NCBI RefSeq assembly: GCF_004664715.2
Contig: NC_051075.1
Coordinates: 35,255,495 to 35,319,494 of the forward strand
Reading direction: 5' to 3'
Length of the DNA stretch: 64,000 nucleotides
Source: Peromyscus leucopus
Lineage: Eukaryota; Chordata; Mammalia; Rodentia; Cricetidae
Positions 12,559-22,536 of this stretch are shown here, piece after piece. The notes below the pieces were generated by a model. That model was not told where the DNA came from. It saw only the letters and a list, made by a program, of their open reading frames with translations, and searched no databases. Both the position numbers and the translations under genes were made by a program. Numbering within the stretch: position 1 is the stretch's first letter; each line of letters starts with the position of its first letter.

Positions 12559-12769
12559 GTGAATAGTTAGTTTATAGATATATAGGGCAAAGTGTCTTAT
12601 AGGGCATTTGAATAAATTACTGTGCCAAATATTCTATCTGGTAACTTATTATATATACTTTATATTATCATGTGACTCAAAAAGAAAACATTAAATTTAA
12701 ATACTTATGAACACAGTACTTAAGGTGAAAGATACGAAAACAGTTGATCCCTATACCATCAGTTTCCCA

Positions 12770-13310
12770 GTGTACATGGCTTCTTATCTTCAGGAGCCTA
12801 GAGCAATGGCTTTGCAAACCTCTGGGGGCAAATATATTTGATACATTTTATTAATTGATTCCACAAATTAACCACTAATCCAGAGCTTTTGATTATGGGC
12901 ACTGCTAATCAATTTATTTGATAGCAGGCTTTCAGCAGTTAGTGAATTAAAATTTGCCTACATTTTTCTGTGCTGGCATAATTAGCAGATTTATCCTGCT
13001 TGTGAAAGAGCAGAATCTTCACTTTTCATTTGCTCTTGACCTGCTTTCGCTCTCCACAGGGTCTCCTTTAAAGATTATTCAGAAGGAGAAAATTAAAATG
13101 CTGTCAACAGATTAAAACACTGTTTAACCCAGAGGAACTTTTTTTCAGGCCTGCACATTTTAAGATGACTTTCATGGGAAAAATCCTCCAGATAGCCAGC
13201 TTCTTCACAGTAACAGCTGCGGACGAAGCTGCCTTAGTCTGCTCCAGATCGAAATGTTGACATCATTAGCCATTATGCTCTCCAGCAAAGGGGAGCCTTC
13301 TCCTATTTAC
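12770..13310. promoter_or_regulatory. Second candidate conserved noncoding block
   Basis: This repeat-free block is rich in homeodomain-type cores, for example TTAATTGATT at 12851-12860 and TAATTA at 12979-12984, with further AATT-containing sites and a CAGCTG E-box at 13214-13219. Its right half is more GC-rich with several CpGs. No open frame explains it. The function is inferred. Confidence 0.33.
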
Positions 13311-13398
13311 TGAGGTTGTTGGTGGAATATGGTTCTTCGTAATTAGAAGACTTTCTTACAGATTTTGTAGGTCAGAGTTCAGGCAGATTTTTTTTTCA

Positions 13399-13565
13399 TT
13401 CCTTCCTTCTTTCATTCCTTCTGTCCTTCCTTCTTTCCTTCCTTCCTTCCTTCCTTCCTTCCTTCCTTCCTTCCTTCCTTCCTTCCTTCCTTCCTTCCTT
13501 CTTCCCTCTTTCCCTCCCTTCCTTCTTTCCTCCCTGCCTTCCCCCCCCTTTCTTTCCTTCTTTTC
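13399..13565. repeat. Long (TTCC)n pyrimidine tract
   Basis: About 165 bases of almost pure pyrimidine on the plus strand, with a core of roughly 16 or more TTCC units at 13437-13500 and degenerate ends. The Lys/Glu/Gly/Arg-repeat open frame at 13356-13589 (-) is a translation of this tract and not a gene. Confidence 0.95.
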
Positions 13566-15995
13566 TTTTTGTTTATGAGACAACTTCAAGGTATTGAAGG
13601 TGCAGTTACCTAGGGCAGGAATAAGGGAGAGTCAGCCTTTTTTTTTTTTTTAATTATTTATTATGTATACAGTGTTCTTTCTGCACATATTCCTGAGAGT
13701 CAGCCTTTTCAAGGATCCACAGGCCAGCGTTATCCACAGCATATTTTGTCTTCATTCAGTGTGTAGAATACAATCAACGTGCTAGAATTTGCCAACATCA
13801 ACAGTGGTTAAGGAACCAAGACATGTAGTTAGACTTATAAATAAGACTTGTGGGGAAGAAGTTACACCACAGAAGAGTCTCAGGAAGAGTCACCTCTTAT
13901 GACACTCCATAGCAGGATTCTGTAGGACATGCTGGATGTAACACAAGGTTAAGGAGAGAGATGAGACTGTAGCCTAGGAAATTTATGTTGCCATTAGCAA
14001 TAAACAAGATCATAAAAGATAACAGACTTGGAATGAGATGCGTACATTTGTTTCATTTTGAGGTGACAGCTATCCACCCAGCAGGCATTTGGCTAGAGAT
14101 TACATTTTAACATCTGAGACAGATAAACCAGAAAATGAGAATCTCCTTCCTCTTGAATATCTGCTAGACTTTAAGTATCGCCTCTGAGGAAGCAAGCCAC
14201 ATATTTTTGGGAAAAATGAAGTTGTATGTGTACAAATCTTTAAATGCCAAAGGATGACTCTAGTTGATGAAAACATGAGAATATTCAAACACATACATGT
14301 GACACTCCTTGAAGTTAACTGTGATAAATACATTAGAATATCATTCTCAAATAAAATTGCCTATGACTATAAATTCAGAAAAATATTTGAAAATTGTCCT
14401 CAACAAACATATTCCTTAATAATATGTCTAAAATCAGGTAATATAAAAATATTATACAACAACAAAAAAACTAACAGGCATACTAAATTTTTAAAATTAA
14501 TATAAATGTAAAAACAAGATAATTGCTCTAACTCTAGAAAAACATTAATGTTAAAATTTGGTTGCATGAATAGATGTTTATATACATTTGTAGATGCTTT
14601 GCATTTCAGAGGCAAAGGTAGTTTCTCAGTTTGCATAATAGCAGTTTAGGGCATTTATTTAAGAGCATAGAGTTATAATGCTATTGTGCTGTATTAACTT
14701 AACTGTTTTTCAATTAACATAAAATTGGGTGATTGGAAATGTCATATATATATATGTGTGTATATATATATATATACATTGAATCATCTTCAAAGAATTT
14801 TCAGGAATGCAATCTATTATTATTATTATTATTACTGTGCTAGTTTTAATTATCCTCAAAATGTTTATTAAGAACAAGGCAATATTTTAAATGTTTTTCT
14901 TAGTTTCTTTTGTCTTTTATTATCAAATTACAATAGATAAATTTCCATGTAATCATTCATTATATTCTGAGACTACCAAATAATGTAGAAAAATTTTAGT
15001 GTTCTGATATTTTCCTGGTTGAGAGTGGTATGAAGAATGAAGGATATGCAAGAGACACACTGAAGCAAACAGAACAATTAGTTCTAAATTACAATTTGTA
15101 GGCCACTTCATCTCAGTTCCTTTTGATCAAATTATACTTTATGTATGACAATACAATTATATTTCCCACTTAAAAATATTTCCTTCTGAAACTGTATGCC
15201 TCCAAAGGGTTTGAATATCATCCTGAAATTGGAATTGAATTTTATTCTACTTTATTTTACATTCAGTAAAGGGAAAAAATATTAGCACTCAATATTGACG
15301 TTAAAATAATCTTATGGAAGAAAAGTCCTTACATTTATCTTTAAATTCTTGTTAGTAGGATTCAGAATTTAGAAGAATTAATTACAAGAATATTGACAGA
15401 CTTTTCTTTAATTTTGTTTCAACTGAACAAAGGTTCATTTTCTTCTATGGAACCTTTATTCACTGACCACTGAAGAACAGAGAAACTGTGTTTGCACTGA
15501 GCTGAGATATAATATGCAGCACACAAGGATTCACGTTACTCCTTTCTGCTTGTAGCGTTATTGGAACAGCAGCAAGCGTGATGCATGATGGAAATGGAAT
15601 CACGTGTGAGTGCTGGCAGTAGTTGTAGATGGGCAATAAGGGAAGAGACATGGGCTATATGAGCAACAAAGGGGTAGTATTTAAGCTTTGTGCAAGTGGG
15701 CTTCTACTGGCCTAGCATGGAAACATTCTGTAGCATTAAAATAAACAAGCAAAAAAAAAGGAAGAACGACAGAAGGGAAGAAAGGAGAGAAGGAAGGAAG
15801 AAAAGAGTCAAGACAGAAGTTCATACTCAATATTTCTTTGGATATAGGATTATAAATTCAGGATGACACTGAAAAAATGTTTTTTCAATGGGTTATTTAA
15901 TTATTTTATTTTTTCATGCAGTGTGTATTTATCATGTTTTCCCTCCCCAGATCCTCCCTACCTCCCTGCCCAGTCAACTTTTTTTCTCTTTCCCT
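13566..15995. other. Single-copy AT-rich DNA with short simple repeats
   Basis: This stretch contains poly-T at 13639-13652, a TA/TG run at about 14743-14777, a (TTA)n run at 14813-14834 and a purine tract of GGAA/GAAGG units at about 15751-15808. The frames at 14100-14333, 14254-14505 and 14400-14636 overlap each other on both strands and look like noise. Confidence 0.5.
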
Positions 15996-16190
15996 TTCTG
16001 CCTCATGCTTGTGAATCAGATGTGAGCTCTCAGCTACTGCTCTGCTGTCACACTGGCCTGCCTGCTACCATGCTCTGCAAAAGGATGGACTTGAACTGTG
16101 GAAACATGAGCCCACAGATTGAATGCTTTCTAATATAAGTTACCTTGGCCCTGGTCATTTGTCATGGCAATAGAAAATTAACTATGACAT
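15996..16190 (+). mobile_element. 3' part of a rodent interspersed repeat, family D
   Basis: 'gagctctcagctactgctc', 'gcctgcctgctaccatgctc', 'tgaatgctttctaatataag' and a terminal 'ggcaatagaaaattaacta' match the 3' half of the copy at about 60040-60698. The class (LTR or other) is uncertain. Confidence 0.6.
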
Positions 16191-16231
16191 ATGAATATTA
16201 AATAAAATAATTATAAAAAGGTAAGAGGTAA

Positions 16232-16240
16232 GAGTTTTGT
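16232..16240 (+). repeat. Probable target-site duplication of the split B1, left copy
   Basis: 'agagttttg' here pairs with 'agagtcttg' at 22267-22275 with one mismatch. These bases bracket the B1 plus its expanded tail once the L1 insertion is removed. Confidence 0.5.
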
Positions 16241-16373
16241 ATATATATATTATATTATATTATATTACATTATATTAGATTATATTATATATGTTATATA
16301 TTATATGTTATATATTATATGTTGTATATTATATATTATATATTTTATATTTTATATTATATTATGTCGTTAT
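16241..16373. repeat. AT microsatellite grown from a B1 A-tail
   Basis: Units of TATAT/TATTA with occasional substitutions run directly into the T-rich (reverse-complement A-tail) end of the split B1. The position indicates expansion of the SINE tail. Confidence 0.8.
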
Positions 16374-16407
16374 TGTTTTTCAAGACAAGGTTTCTTTGTG
16401 TGGTCTT
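16374..16407 (-). mobile_element. B1 SINE, 3' part, split by L1
   Basis: 'tttttcaagacaaggtttc' followed by 'tttgtgtggtctt' is the reverse complement of the B1 3' end. The alignment resumes at 22143, beyond the L1. Bases 16393-16407 are one copy of the L1 target-site duplication. Confidence 0.9.
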
Positions 16408-17329
16408 TTTTTTTTAATTTTACAATACTATTCAGTTCTACATAATAGCCACAGATTCCCTTGTCATCTCCCTTCCTGCCCCCTCCCCTTCCCCCAGCCG
16501 ACCCCCCATTCCCACCTCCTCCAGATTAAGGTCTCCCCCAGGACTGGGATCGACCTGATAGACTCAGTCCAGGCAGGTCCAGTCCCCTCCTTCCAGATTG
16601 AGCCAAGCGTCCCTGCATAAGTCCCAGGTTTCAAACAGCTAACTCATGCAACAAGCCCAGGACCTGGTACCACTGTCTAGATGCCTCCCAAACAGATCAA
16701 GCTAATCGATTGTCTCACCTATTCAGAGGGCCTGATCCAGTTGAGGGCCCCTCAGCCTTTGGTTCATAGTTCATGTGTTTCCATTCATTTGGCTATTTGT
16801 CCCTGTGTTTTATCCAACCTTGGTTTCAACAATTCTAGCTCTTGTAAACCCTCCTCTTTCTCACTAGTTAGACTCCCAGCGCTCCACCTGGGGCCTAGCC
16901 ATGGATGTCTGCATCCAGACTCCTCAGTACTTGGATGGGGTTTATGGCACAACTATCAGGGTGTTTGGCCATCCCATCACCAGAGTAGGTCAGTCCCAGC
17001 TGTCTCTCGACCATTACCAGCAGTCCATTGTGGGGGTATCTTTGTGGATTTCTGTGGGCCTCTTTAGCTCTTTGTTTCTTCCTTTTCTCATGTGGTCTTC
17101 ATTTACCATGGTCTCCTATTCCTTGTTCTCCCTCTCTGTTCTTGAACCAGCTGGGATCTCCTGCTCCCACAGGCTCTCTTTCCCTCGACCCTCGCCCTTC
17201 ATTGCTCCCACTCATGTCCAGGCTGTTCATGTAGATCTCATCCATTTCTCCATGTCTTTCTTGGGGTCCCATTTTCCAGGTAGCCTCACTGGTGATGTGA
17301 GTAGCAGTCCAGTCATCCTTGTTCCACAT
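16408..17329 (-). other. L1 3'UTR
   Basis: This noncoding segment follows the ORF2 stop. It is rich in CCTCC/CCCCTT pyrimidine blocks on the plus strand (purine-rich in L1 sense), typical of rodent L1 3'UTRs. The part at 16425-16770 closely matches the truncated L1 at 24693-25058, so both belong to one subfamily. Open frames on either strand here (16681-17067, 16901-17350, 17099-17329) are not genes. Confidence 0.9.
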
Positions 17330-20300
17330 CTAGCACCTTCCTATGAGTGAGTACATACCATATTTGTCTTTCTGAGTCTGGGTTACCTCACTCAGGATAA
17401 TTTTTTCTAGATCCATCCATTTGTCTGCAAACCTCATGATGTCATTGTTTTTCTCTGCTGAGTAGTATTCCGTTGTGTATATGTGCCACAATTTATTTAT
17501 CCATTCTTCAGTTGAAGGACATCTAGGTTGTTTCCAGGTTCTGGCTATTACAAACAATGCTGATATGAACATAGCTGAGCAAGTGCTCTTGTGGTAAGAT
17601 TGAGCATTTCTTGGGTATATGCCCAGGAGTGGTATAGCTGGATCTTGGGGGAGATTGATTCCCAATTTTCTAAGAAGGCGCCATATTGATTTCCAAAGTG
17701 GTTGTACAAGCTTGCATTCCCATCAGCAGTGGAGGAGAGTTCCCCTAGTTCCACATCCTCTCCAGCATAAAGTGTCTTCAGTGATTTTGTTCTTAGCCAT
17801 TCTGACAGGCATAAGGTGGTATCTCAGAGTTGTTTTGATTTGCATTTCCCTGATGATTAGGGATGTTGAGCAATTCCTTAAATGTCTTTCAGCCATTTGG
17901 GTTTCCTCTGTTGAAAATTCTCTGTTTAGTTCTAAAGCCCATTTCTCAATTGGACTGTTGGTCGTTTTGATGTCTAATTTCTTGAGTTCCTTATATATTC
18001 TGGATATCAGTCCTCTGTCATATGTGGGGTTGGTGAAGATCTTTTCCCATTCTGTAGTCTGTCGCTTTGCCTTTTTGACAGTATCCTTTGCTCTACAAAA
18101 GCTTCTCAGTTTCAAGAGGTCCCATTGATTGATTGTTTCTTTCAGTGTCTGTGCTACTGGTGTTATATTTAGGAAGTGATCTCCTATGCCAATGCGTTCA
18201 AGACTACTTCTTACTTTCTCTTCTAGCAGGTTCAGAGTAGCTGGATTTATGTTGAGGACCTTGATCCACTTGGACTTAAGTTTTGTGCATGGTGACATAT
18301 ATGGATCTATTTGCAGCCTTTACACCTTGATATCCAGTTATGCCATCACCATTTGTTGAAGATGCTTTCTTTTTTCCATTGTACACTTTTGGCTTCTTTG
18401 TCAAAAATTATATGTTCAAAGGTGTGTGGGTTAATGTCAGGGTCTTCAATTCGATTCCATTGGTCCACATGTCGGTTTTTATGCCAATACCAAGCTCTTT
18501 TTATTACTGTAGCTCTATAGTAGAGCTTGAAGTCAGGGATTGTGATGCCTCTAGAGGTTGTTTTATTGTACAGGATTCTTTTGGCTATCCTGGGTTTTTC
18601 GTTTTTCCATATGAAGTTGAGTATTATTCTTTCCAGGTCTGTGAAGAATTGTGTTGGTATTTTGATGAGGATTGCATAGAATCTGTAGATTTCTTTTGGT
18701 AAGATTGCCATTTTTACTATGTTAACCCTGCCTATCCATGAGCATGGGAGATCTTTCCATTTTCTGACATCTTCTTCAATTTCTTTTTTCAGGGAATTAA
18801 AGCTCTTGTCATATAGGTCCTTCACTTGCTTGGTTAGTGTTACCCCAAGGTATTTTATGTCATTTGTGGCTATTGTAATGGGTGATGTATCTCTAATTGC
18901 CTTCTCAGCTTCTTTGTCCATTGTGTATAGGAGGGCTACTGATTTTTTTTGTGTAGATCTTGTATCCTGCTATGTTGCTGAAGGTGTTTATAAGCTTTAT
19001 CAGTTCCTGGGTAGAATCTTTGGGGTCACTCAAGTATACTATCATGTCATCTGCAAATAGGGAAAGCTTGACTTCTTCCTTTCCAATTTGTATCCCCTTA
19101 ATCTCCTTATGTTGTCTTATTGCTCTGGCTAGAACTTCAAGTACTATATTGAATAAGTATGGGGAGAGTGGACAGCATTGCCTTGTTCCTGATTTTAGTG
19201 GAATTGCTTTGAGTTTCTCTCCATTTAATTTGATGTTGGCTGTTTTCTTGCTGTAAATTGCCTTTATTATGTTTAGGTATGTTCCCTGTATTCCTGATCG
19301 CTCCAAGACTTTTATCATGAAGGGGTGTTGGATTTTGTCAAATGCCTTTTTTTGCATCTAGTAAGATGATAATGTGGTTTTTTTGCTTTGAGTTTGTTTA
19401 TATAGTGTATTACATTGATGGACTTTCGTATGTTGAACCACCCTTGCCTGGGATGAAGCCTACTTGATCATGGTGGATTATTGTTCTGATGTGTTCTTGG
19501 AGTTTGTTTGCCAGTATTTTATTGAGTATTTTTGCATCAATGTTCATGAGGGAGATCAGTCTGTAGTCCTCTTTCTTTGTTGCATCATTGTTTGGTTTAG
19601 GAATCAGGGTAATTGTAGCCTAGAAGGAGTTTGGTAATGTTCCTTCTGTTTCTATTATGTGGAACAATTTAGAGAGTATTGGTATTAACTCTTCTTTGAA
19701 GATCTAGTAGAATTCTATGCTTTTTTTGGTTGGGAGACTTTTAATGACTGTTTCTATTTCCTTAGGGGTTATTGGACTATTTAAATAGTTTATCTGGTCT
19801 TGATTTAACTTAGGTATGTAGTACCTATCCAGAAAGATGTCCATTTCTTTTAGGTTTTCCAGTTTTGTGGAGTAGAGGTTTTTGAAATATGACCTTATAA
19901 TTCTCTGGATTTCCTCAATGTCAGTTGTTATGTCCCCCTTTTCATTTCTGATTTTGTTGATTTGGATTCTCTCTCTCTGTCTTTTGGTTAGTTTGGATAA
20001 GGGCTTGTCTATCTTGTTGATTTTCTCAAAGAACCAACTCTTTGTTTCATTAATTTTTTGTATTATTCTCTTAGTTTCTAATTTATTAATTTCAACTCTC
20101 ACTTTGATAATTTCCTGGCGTCTATTCTTCCTGGGAGACTTTGCTTCTTCTTGTTCTAGAGCTTTCAAGTGTGCTGTTAAGTCACTAGTGTGGGATTTCT
20201 CCAACTTCTTTATGTGGGCATTTAGTGCTATGAATTTCCCTCTTAGCACTGCTTTCATAGTGTCCCATAAGTTTGGGTATGTGGTGTCTTCATTTTCGTT

Positions 20301-21119
20301 GATCTCTATGAAGTCTTTAATTTCTTTCTTTATTTCTTCCTTAACCCATTGGTGATTCAGTTGAGCATTATTCAGTTTCCATGAGATTGTAGGTTTTCTG
20401 TAGTTTTTGTTGTTGTTGAAATCTAACTTTAAACCATGGTGGTCTGATAGGACACAGGAGGTTATTCCAATTGTTTTGTATCTGTTGAGATTTGCTTTGT
20501 GGCCAAATATGTGGTCGATTTTAGAGAAAGTTCCATGGGGTGCTGAGAAGAAAGTATATACTTTCTTGTTAGGATGGAATGTTCTGTAGATATCTATTAG
20601 GTCCAATTGAGCCATGACATCAGTTAAGTCCTTTATTTCTCTGTTAAGTTTCGATTTGGGAGATCTGTCCAGTGGTGAAAGTGGGGTGTTGAGATCTCCC
20701 ACTATTAATATGTGGGGTTTTATATGTGGTTTAAGCTTTAGTAATGTTTCTTTTACATATGTGGGTGCCCTTGTGTTTGGGGCATAAATGTTCAGAATTG
20801 AAACTTCATCTTGGTGGATCTTTCCTGTGATGAGGATGTAATGCCCTTCTTGATTTCTTTTGATTGATTTTAGTTTGAAGTCTATTTTGTTGGATATCAG
20901 GATGGCTACACCTGCTTGTTTCTTAAGACCATTTGTTTGGAAAGTCTTTTCCCAGCCTTTTATTCTTAGGTAGTGTCTGTCTTTGAATTTGAGATGTCTT
21001 TCTTGTATGCAGCAGAAAGATGGGTCCTGCTTTCGTATCCATTCTGTAAGTCTATGTCTTTTTATAGGTGAATTAAGTCCATTGATATTTAGGGATATTA
21101 ATGACCAGTGATTGTTCAT
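17330..21119 (-). pseudogene. ORF2: L1 ORF2 (endonuclease-reverse transcriptase), inactivated
   Basis: ORF2 protein nicks target DNA and reverse-transcribes L1 RNA. The start at 21119 gives an intact endonuclease domain in the first 240 residues, with the expected residues visible: N11, E40 (IQE), D142 and N144 (GDLNTP), D202 (KIDH), and D226-H227 (SDH). The frame stops at 19704. Just before it the PGPDG segment of the RT finger is lost in frame, giving KKSIEFY followed by TAG where Gln is expected. RT continues at 18905-19357 with FADDMIVYL, but the GTRQGCP motif reads GTRQCCP. One-base gains in A-runs (plus-strand T-runs 19347-19353 and 18943-18950), a stop and a one-base loss near 18298-18346, and a TGG-to-TGA change at about 17720 break the rest. 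The last frame, 17330-17665, ends in SLIGRC. Confidence 0.95.
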
Positions 21120-21226
21120 TCCTGTTATTGTTTGGTGGTAGTGTGTGTGTACTTCTCTTCTTTGGGGTTTACTGTTGTGGCTTTATCTATTGCCTGTGTT
21201 TTCGAGTGTGTATCTACTGAAATAAC
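21120..21226 (-). other. Short spacer between ORF1 remnant and ORF2
   Basis: This noncoding sequence is rich in 'acacac'/'aaac' in L1 sense. It is likely the normal inter-ORF spacer, perhaps with the tail of ORF1, brought next to the ORF1 start by the deletion. The exact breakpoint cannot be placed without an intact relative. Confidence 0.5.
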
Positions 21227-21343
21227 CTATGTAGAGTGGCCTTTATAATTTTCCCCAATAGATGTTGGAGGTGGGCTAGGGTCTGTTGATGCTGTATTGC
21301 TCTTCATTTTGTTGTATGTACTTCTGCCTTGATGTCTGCCCAT
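21227..21343 (-). pseudogene. ORF1: L1 ORF1 N-terminal remnant
   Basis: ORF1 protein is the trimeric RNA-binding nucleic-acid chaperone of L1. The ATG at 21341-21343 is in a good context (G at -3, G at +4). It is followed by a basic, Ser/Thr/Pro-rich stretch starting MGRHQGRS and containing DPSPPPTS, like the disordered N-terminus of rodent ORF1p. The frame ends after 38 residues. The coiled coil, RRM and C-terminal domain are absent, and ORF2 starts about 110 bases on. An in-frame upstream ATG at 21448 extends the open frame into 5'UTR repeats, but I prefer 21343 from the composition. Confidence 0.6.
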
Positions 21344-21420
21344 CTCTTTGTGGTTCCTTCTTGGTCTTATCAGTGTACTTGGTTCAGAAAGAGCTGACAG
21401 ATCCAGGAAGTCTCTCTCTC

Positions 21421-21640
21421 TTGTCCAGATGGGAGTTCTCTTGTCCAAATGGGAACTCCGGGGCAGGATAGAAGCTCTTATCTGGACCGGAAGTCTGGAG
21501 AAGGATGGGAGCTTTTGTCCAGACAGGAAGTCCGGGGTAAGATGTGTGCTCTTGTCCAGAAGGGAAGTCCAGGTCAGGATGTGAGATCTTGTCCAGGAGG
21601 GAAGTCCAGGGCAAGATGGGAGCCCTCTCTCTCTGGTCCA
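21421..21640 (-). repeat. Short tandem repeats in the L1 5'UTR
   Basis: About six units of 35-45 bases on the plus strand share 'ttgtccag(a/g)agggaagtcc' followed by a 'ggcaggatgggagctc'-like part. They lie between the long monomers and ORF1. The overlapping open frames on both strands here (21348-21584, 21384-21614, 21449-21685, 21544-21828) reflect this repetition. Confidence 0.8.
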
Positions 21641-21915
21641 GAAGGGAAGTCAGGGGCAGGATGGGAGCTGGGGGCCGGTCTCTAAGTCTCAGGAAGTGGC
21701 TGGGGTCTTGGGCAGATGGGCGTGGAGGCAGGGTATGGAGATTGCAGGGTCTGCCGGGGGGTGGGGGGTGGGGGGCAGGCTTGGAAAAGGGGATCCCTCC
21801 CGGTGGGCCTAGAAGGGGACCTGCCTAGTGCCCAGAATTTGGGGCCAAGTTAGGCAGGTCTTCCCGGAGTGGCTGGTGCCCAGGGATGGGGTCCGGGTTG
21901 GGCCCGGATACTCAC
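21631..21915 (-). repeat. L1 5'UTR monomer 2 (complete, 285 bp)
   Basis: 'ctctggtcca' at 21631 recurs at 21916, a period of 285 bases, and the sequence between repeats downstream with small indels. Tandem monomers form the L1 promoter in murine rodents, so this is the probable promoter of this subfamily. A G-rich stretch on the plus strand at 21756-21775 (three runs of six G) could form a G-quadruplex. Confidence 0.85.
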
Positions 21916-22142
21916 CTCTGGTCCAGAAGGGAAGTCGGGGGCAGGATGGGAGCCTGGGGCCGGTCTCTAAGTCTCAGGAAGGAAGTGGCTGGGGTCTCGA
22001 GCAGATGGGCATGGGGGCAGGGCATGGAGATTGCAGGGGCTGCAAGGGGGTTTGGAAAAAGGGATCCCTCCCGGTGGGGCTATAAAGGGAACTGCCAGGT
22101 GGCCAGAACCTGGGGCCAAGTTGGGCAGGTCTTCTTGGAGTC
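21916..22142 (-). repeat. L1 5'UTR monomer 1 (truncated)
   Basis: This is the second, outermost copy of the 285-bp monomer. It ends after 227 bases at the target-site duplication, so the insertion is truncated within a monomer, as is common for monomer-type L1s. Confidence 0.85.
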
Positions 22143-22266
22143 TCTTTGTGTGGTCTTAATTGTCCTGGAACTGGCTCTATAGATCAGGCTGGCCTTGAAC
22201 TCAGAGATCCATCTTCCTCTGCCTCCTGAGTGCTGGGATTAAAGGTGTGTACCACCACTGTCCAGC
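22143..22266 (-). mobile_element. B1 SINE, 5' part, split by L1
   Basis: After the duplicated 'tctttgtgtggtctt', the B1 reverse complement resumes with 'aattgtcctggaactgg' and runs through 'gctgggattaaaggtgtg' to the B1 5' end. Together with 16374-16407 it reconstitutes one B1 of normal length. Confidence 0.92.
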
Positions 22267-22536
22267 AGAGTCTTGCAAATTTTTTCATTGCTATATTACA
22301 AAATTCTCTAGAGTTCATAACATTGAATAGAGGATTCATTAAATATGTTAGGAAGACAGCTATGCTCACCATGTTACCAATGCGGCACCTCACTAACTAT
22401 ATTTTGAATGAAAAAAAAAAAAACTGTCCTCAACTTCAGCACGTTGATTTCCTCAGATTTTTTGAAAATAAAGTACTACTAGAGAAGATCTTGAGAAGTC
22501 CACAGTTCCAGTTAGGGTGAATTTCTGTACTAAGTG
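22267..22536. other. Single-copy DNA with an A13 run
   Basis: The first nine bases are the right copy of the B1 target-site duplication. An A-run lies at about 22411-22423. I recognise no gene. A short minus-strand frame is discussed under rejected items. Confidence 0.5.

Larger units (their letters stand above)
16408..22142 (-). mobile_element. Nearly full-length LINE-1 inserted in a B1, ORF1-deleted
   Basis: This autonomous-type non-LTR retrotransposon lies in reverse orientation. From its 5' end (high coordinate) it has a two-monomer GC-rich 5'UTR, a short ORF1 remnant, ORF2, a GC-rich 3'UTR and a short A-tail at 16408-16414. It is flanked by a perfect 15-bp duplication 'tctttgtgtggtctt' at 16393-16407 and 22143-22157, the signature of target-primed insertion. 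At about 5.7 kb it is short for a rodent L1 because most of ORF1 is missing. ORF2 carries stops and frameshifts, so the copy is dead, but the perfect duplication argues that it is not very old. Confidence 0.95.

Noticed and set aside
13356..13589. Open frame encoding repeated Lys-Glu-Gly-Arg units, resembling a charged low-complexity protein
   Set aside because: It is the reverse-strand translation of the (TTCC)n tract, with no conserved ends or context.
16681..17350. Overlapping plus-strand open frames of 128 and 149 residues rich in Ser, Pro and Leu
   Set aside because: They are antisense to the L1 3'UTR and its purine-rich blocks and have no domain.
17619..20355. Plus-strand open frames of 98-169 residues in this interval
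   Set aside because: They are antisense shadows of L1 ORF2, whose minus-strand frame is unmistakable.
22276..22393. Minus-strand peptide with NPLFNVMN and EF..AMKKF, like a GPCR helix 7 and helix 8
   Set aside because: The match is about 22 residues, lacks the Tyr of NPxxY, and has no recognisable receptor sequence upstream, so chance is more likely.
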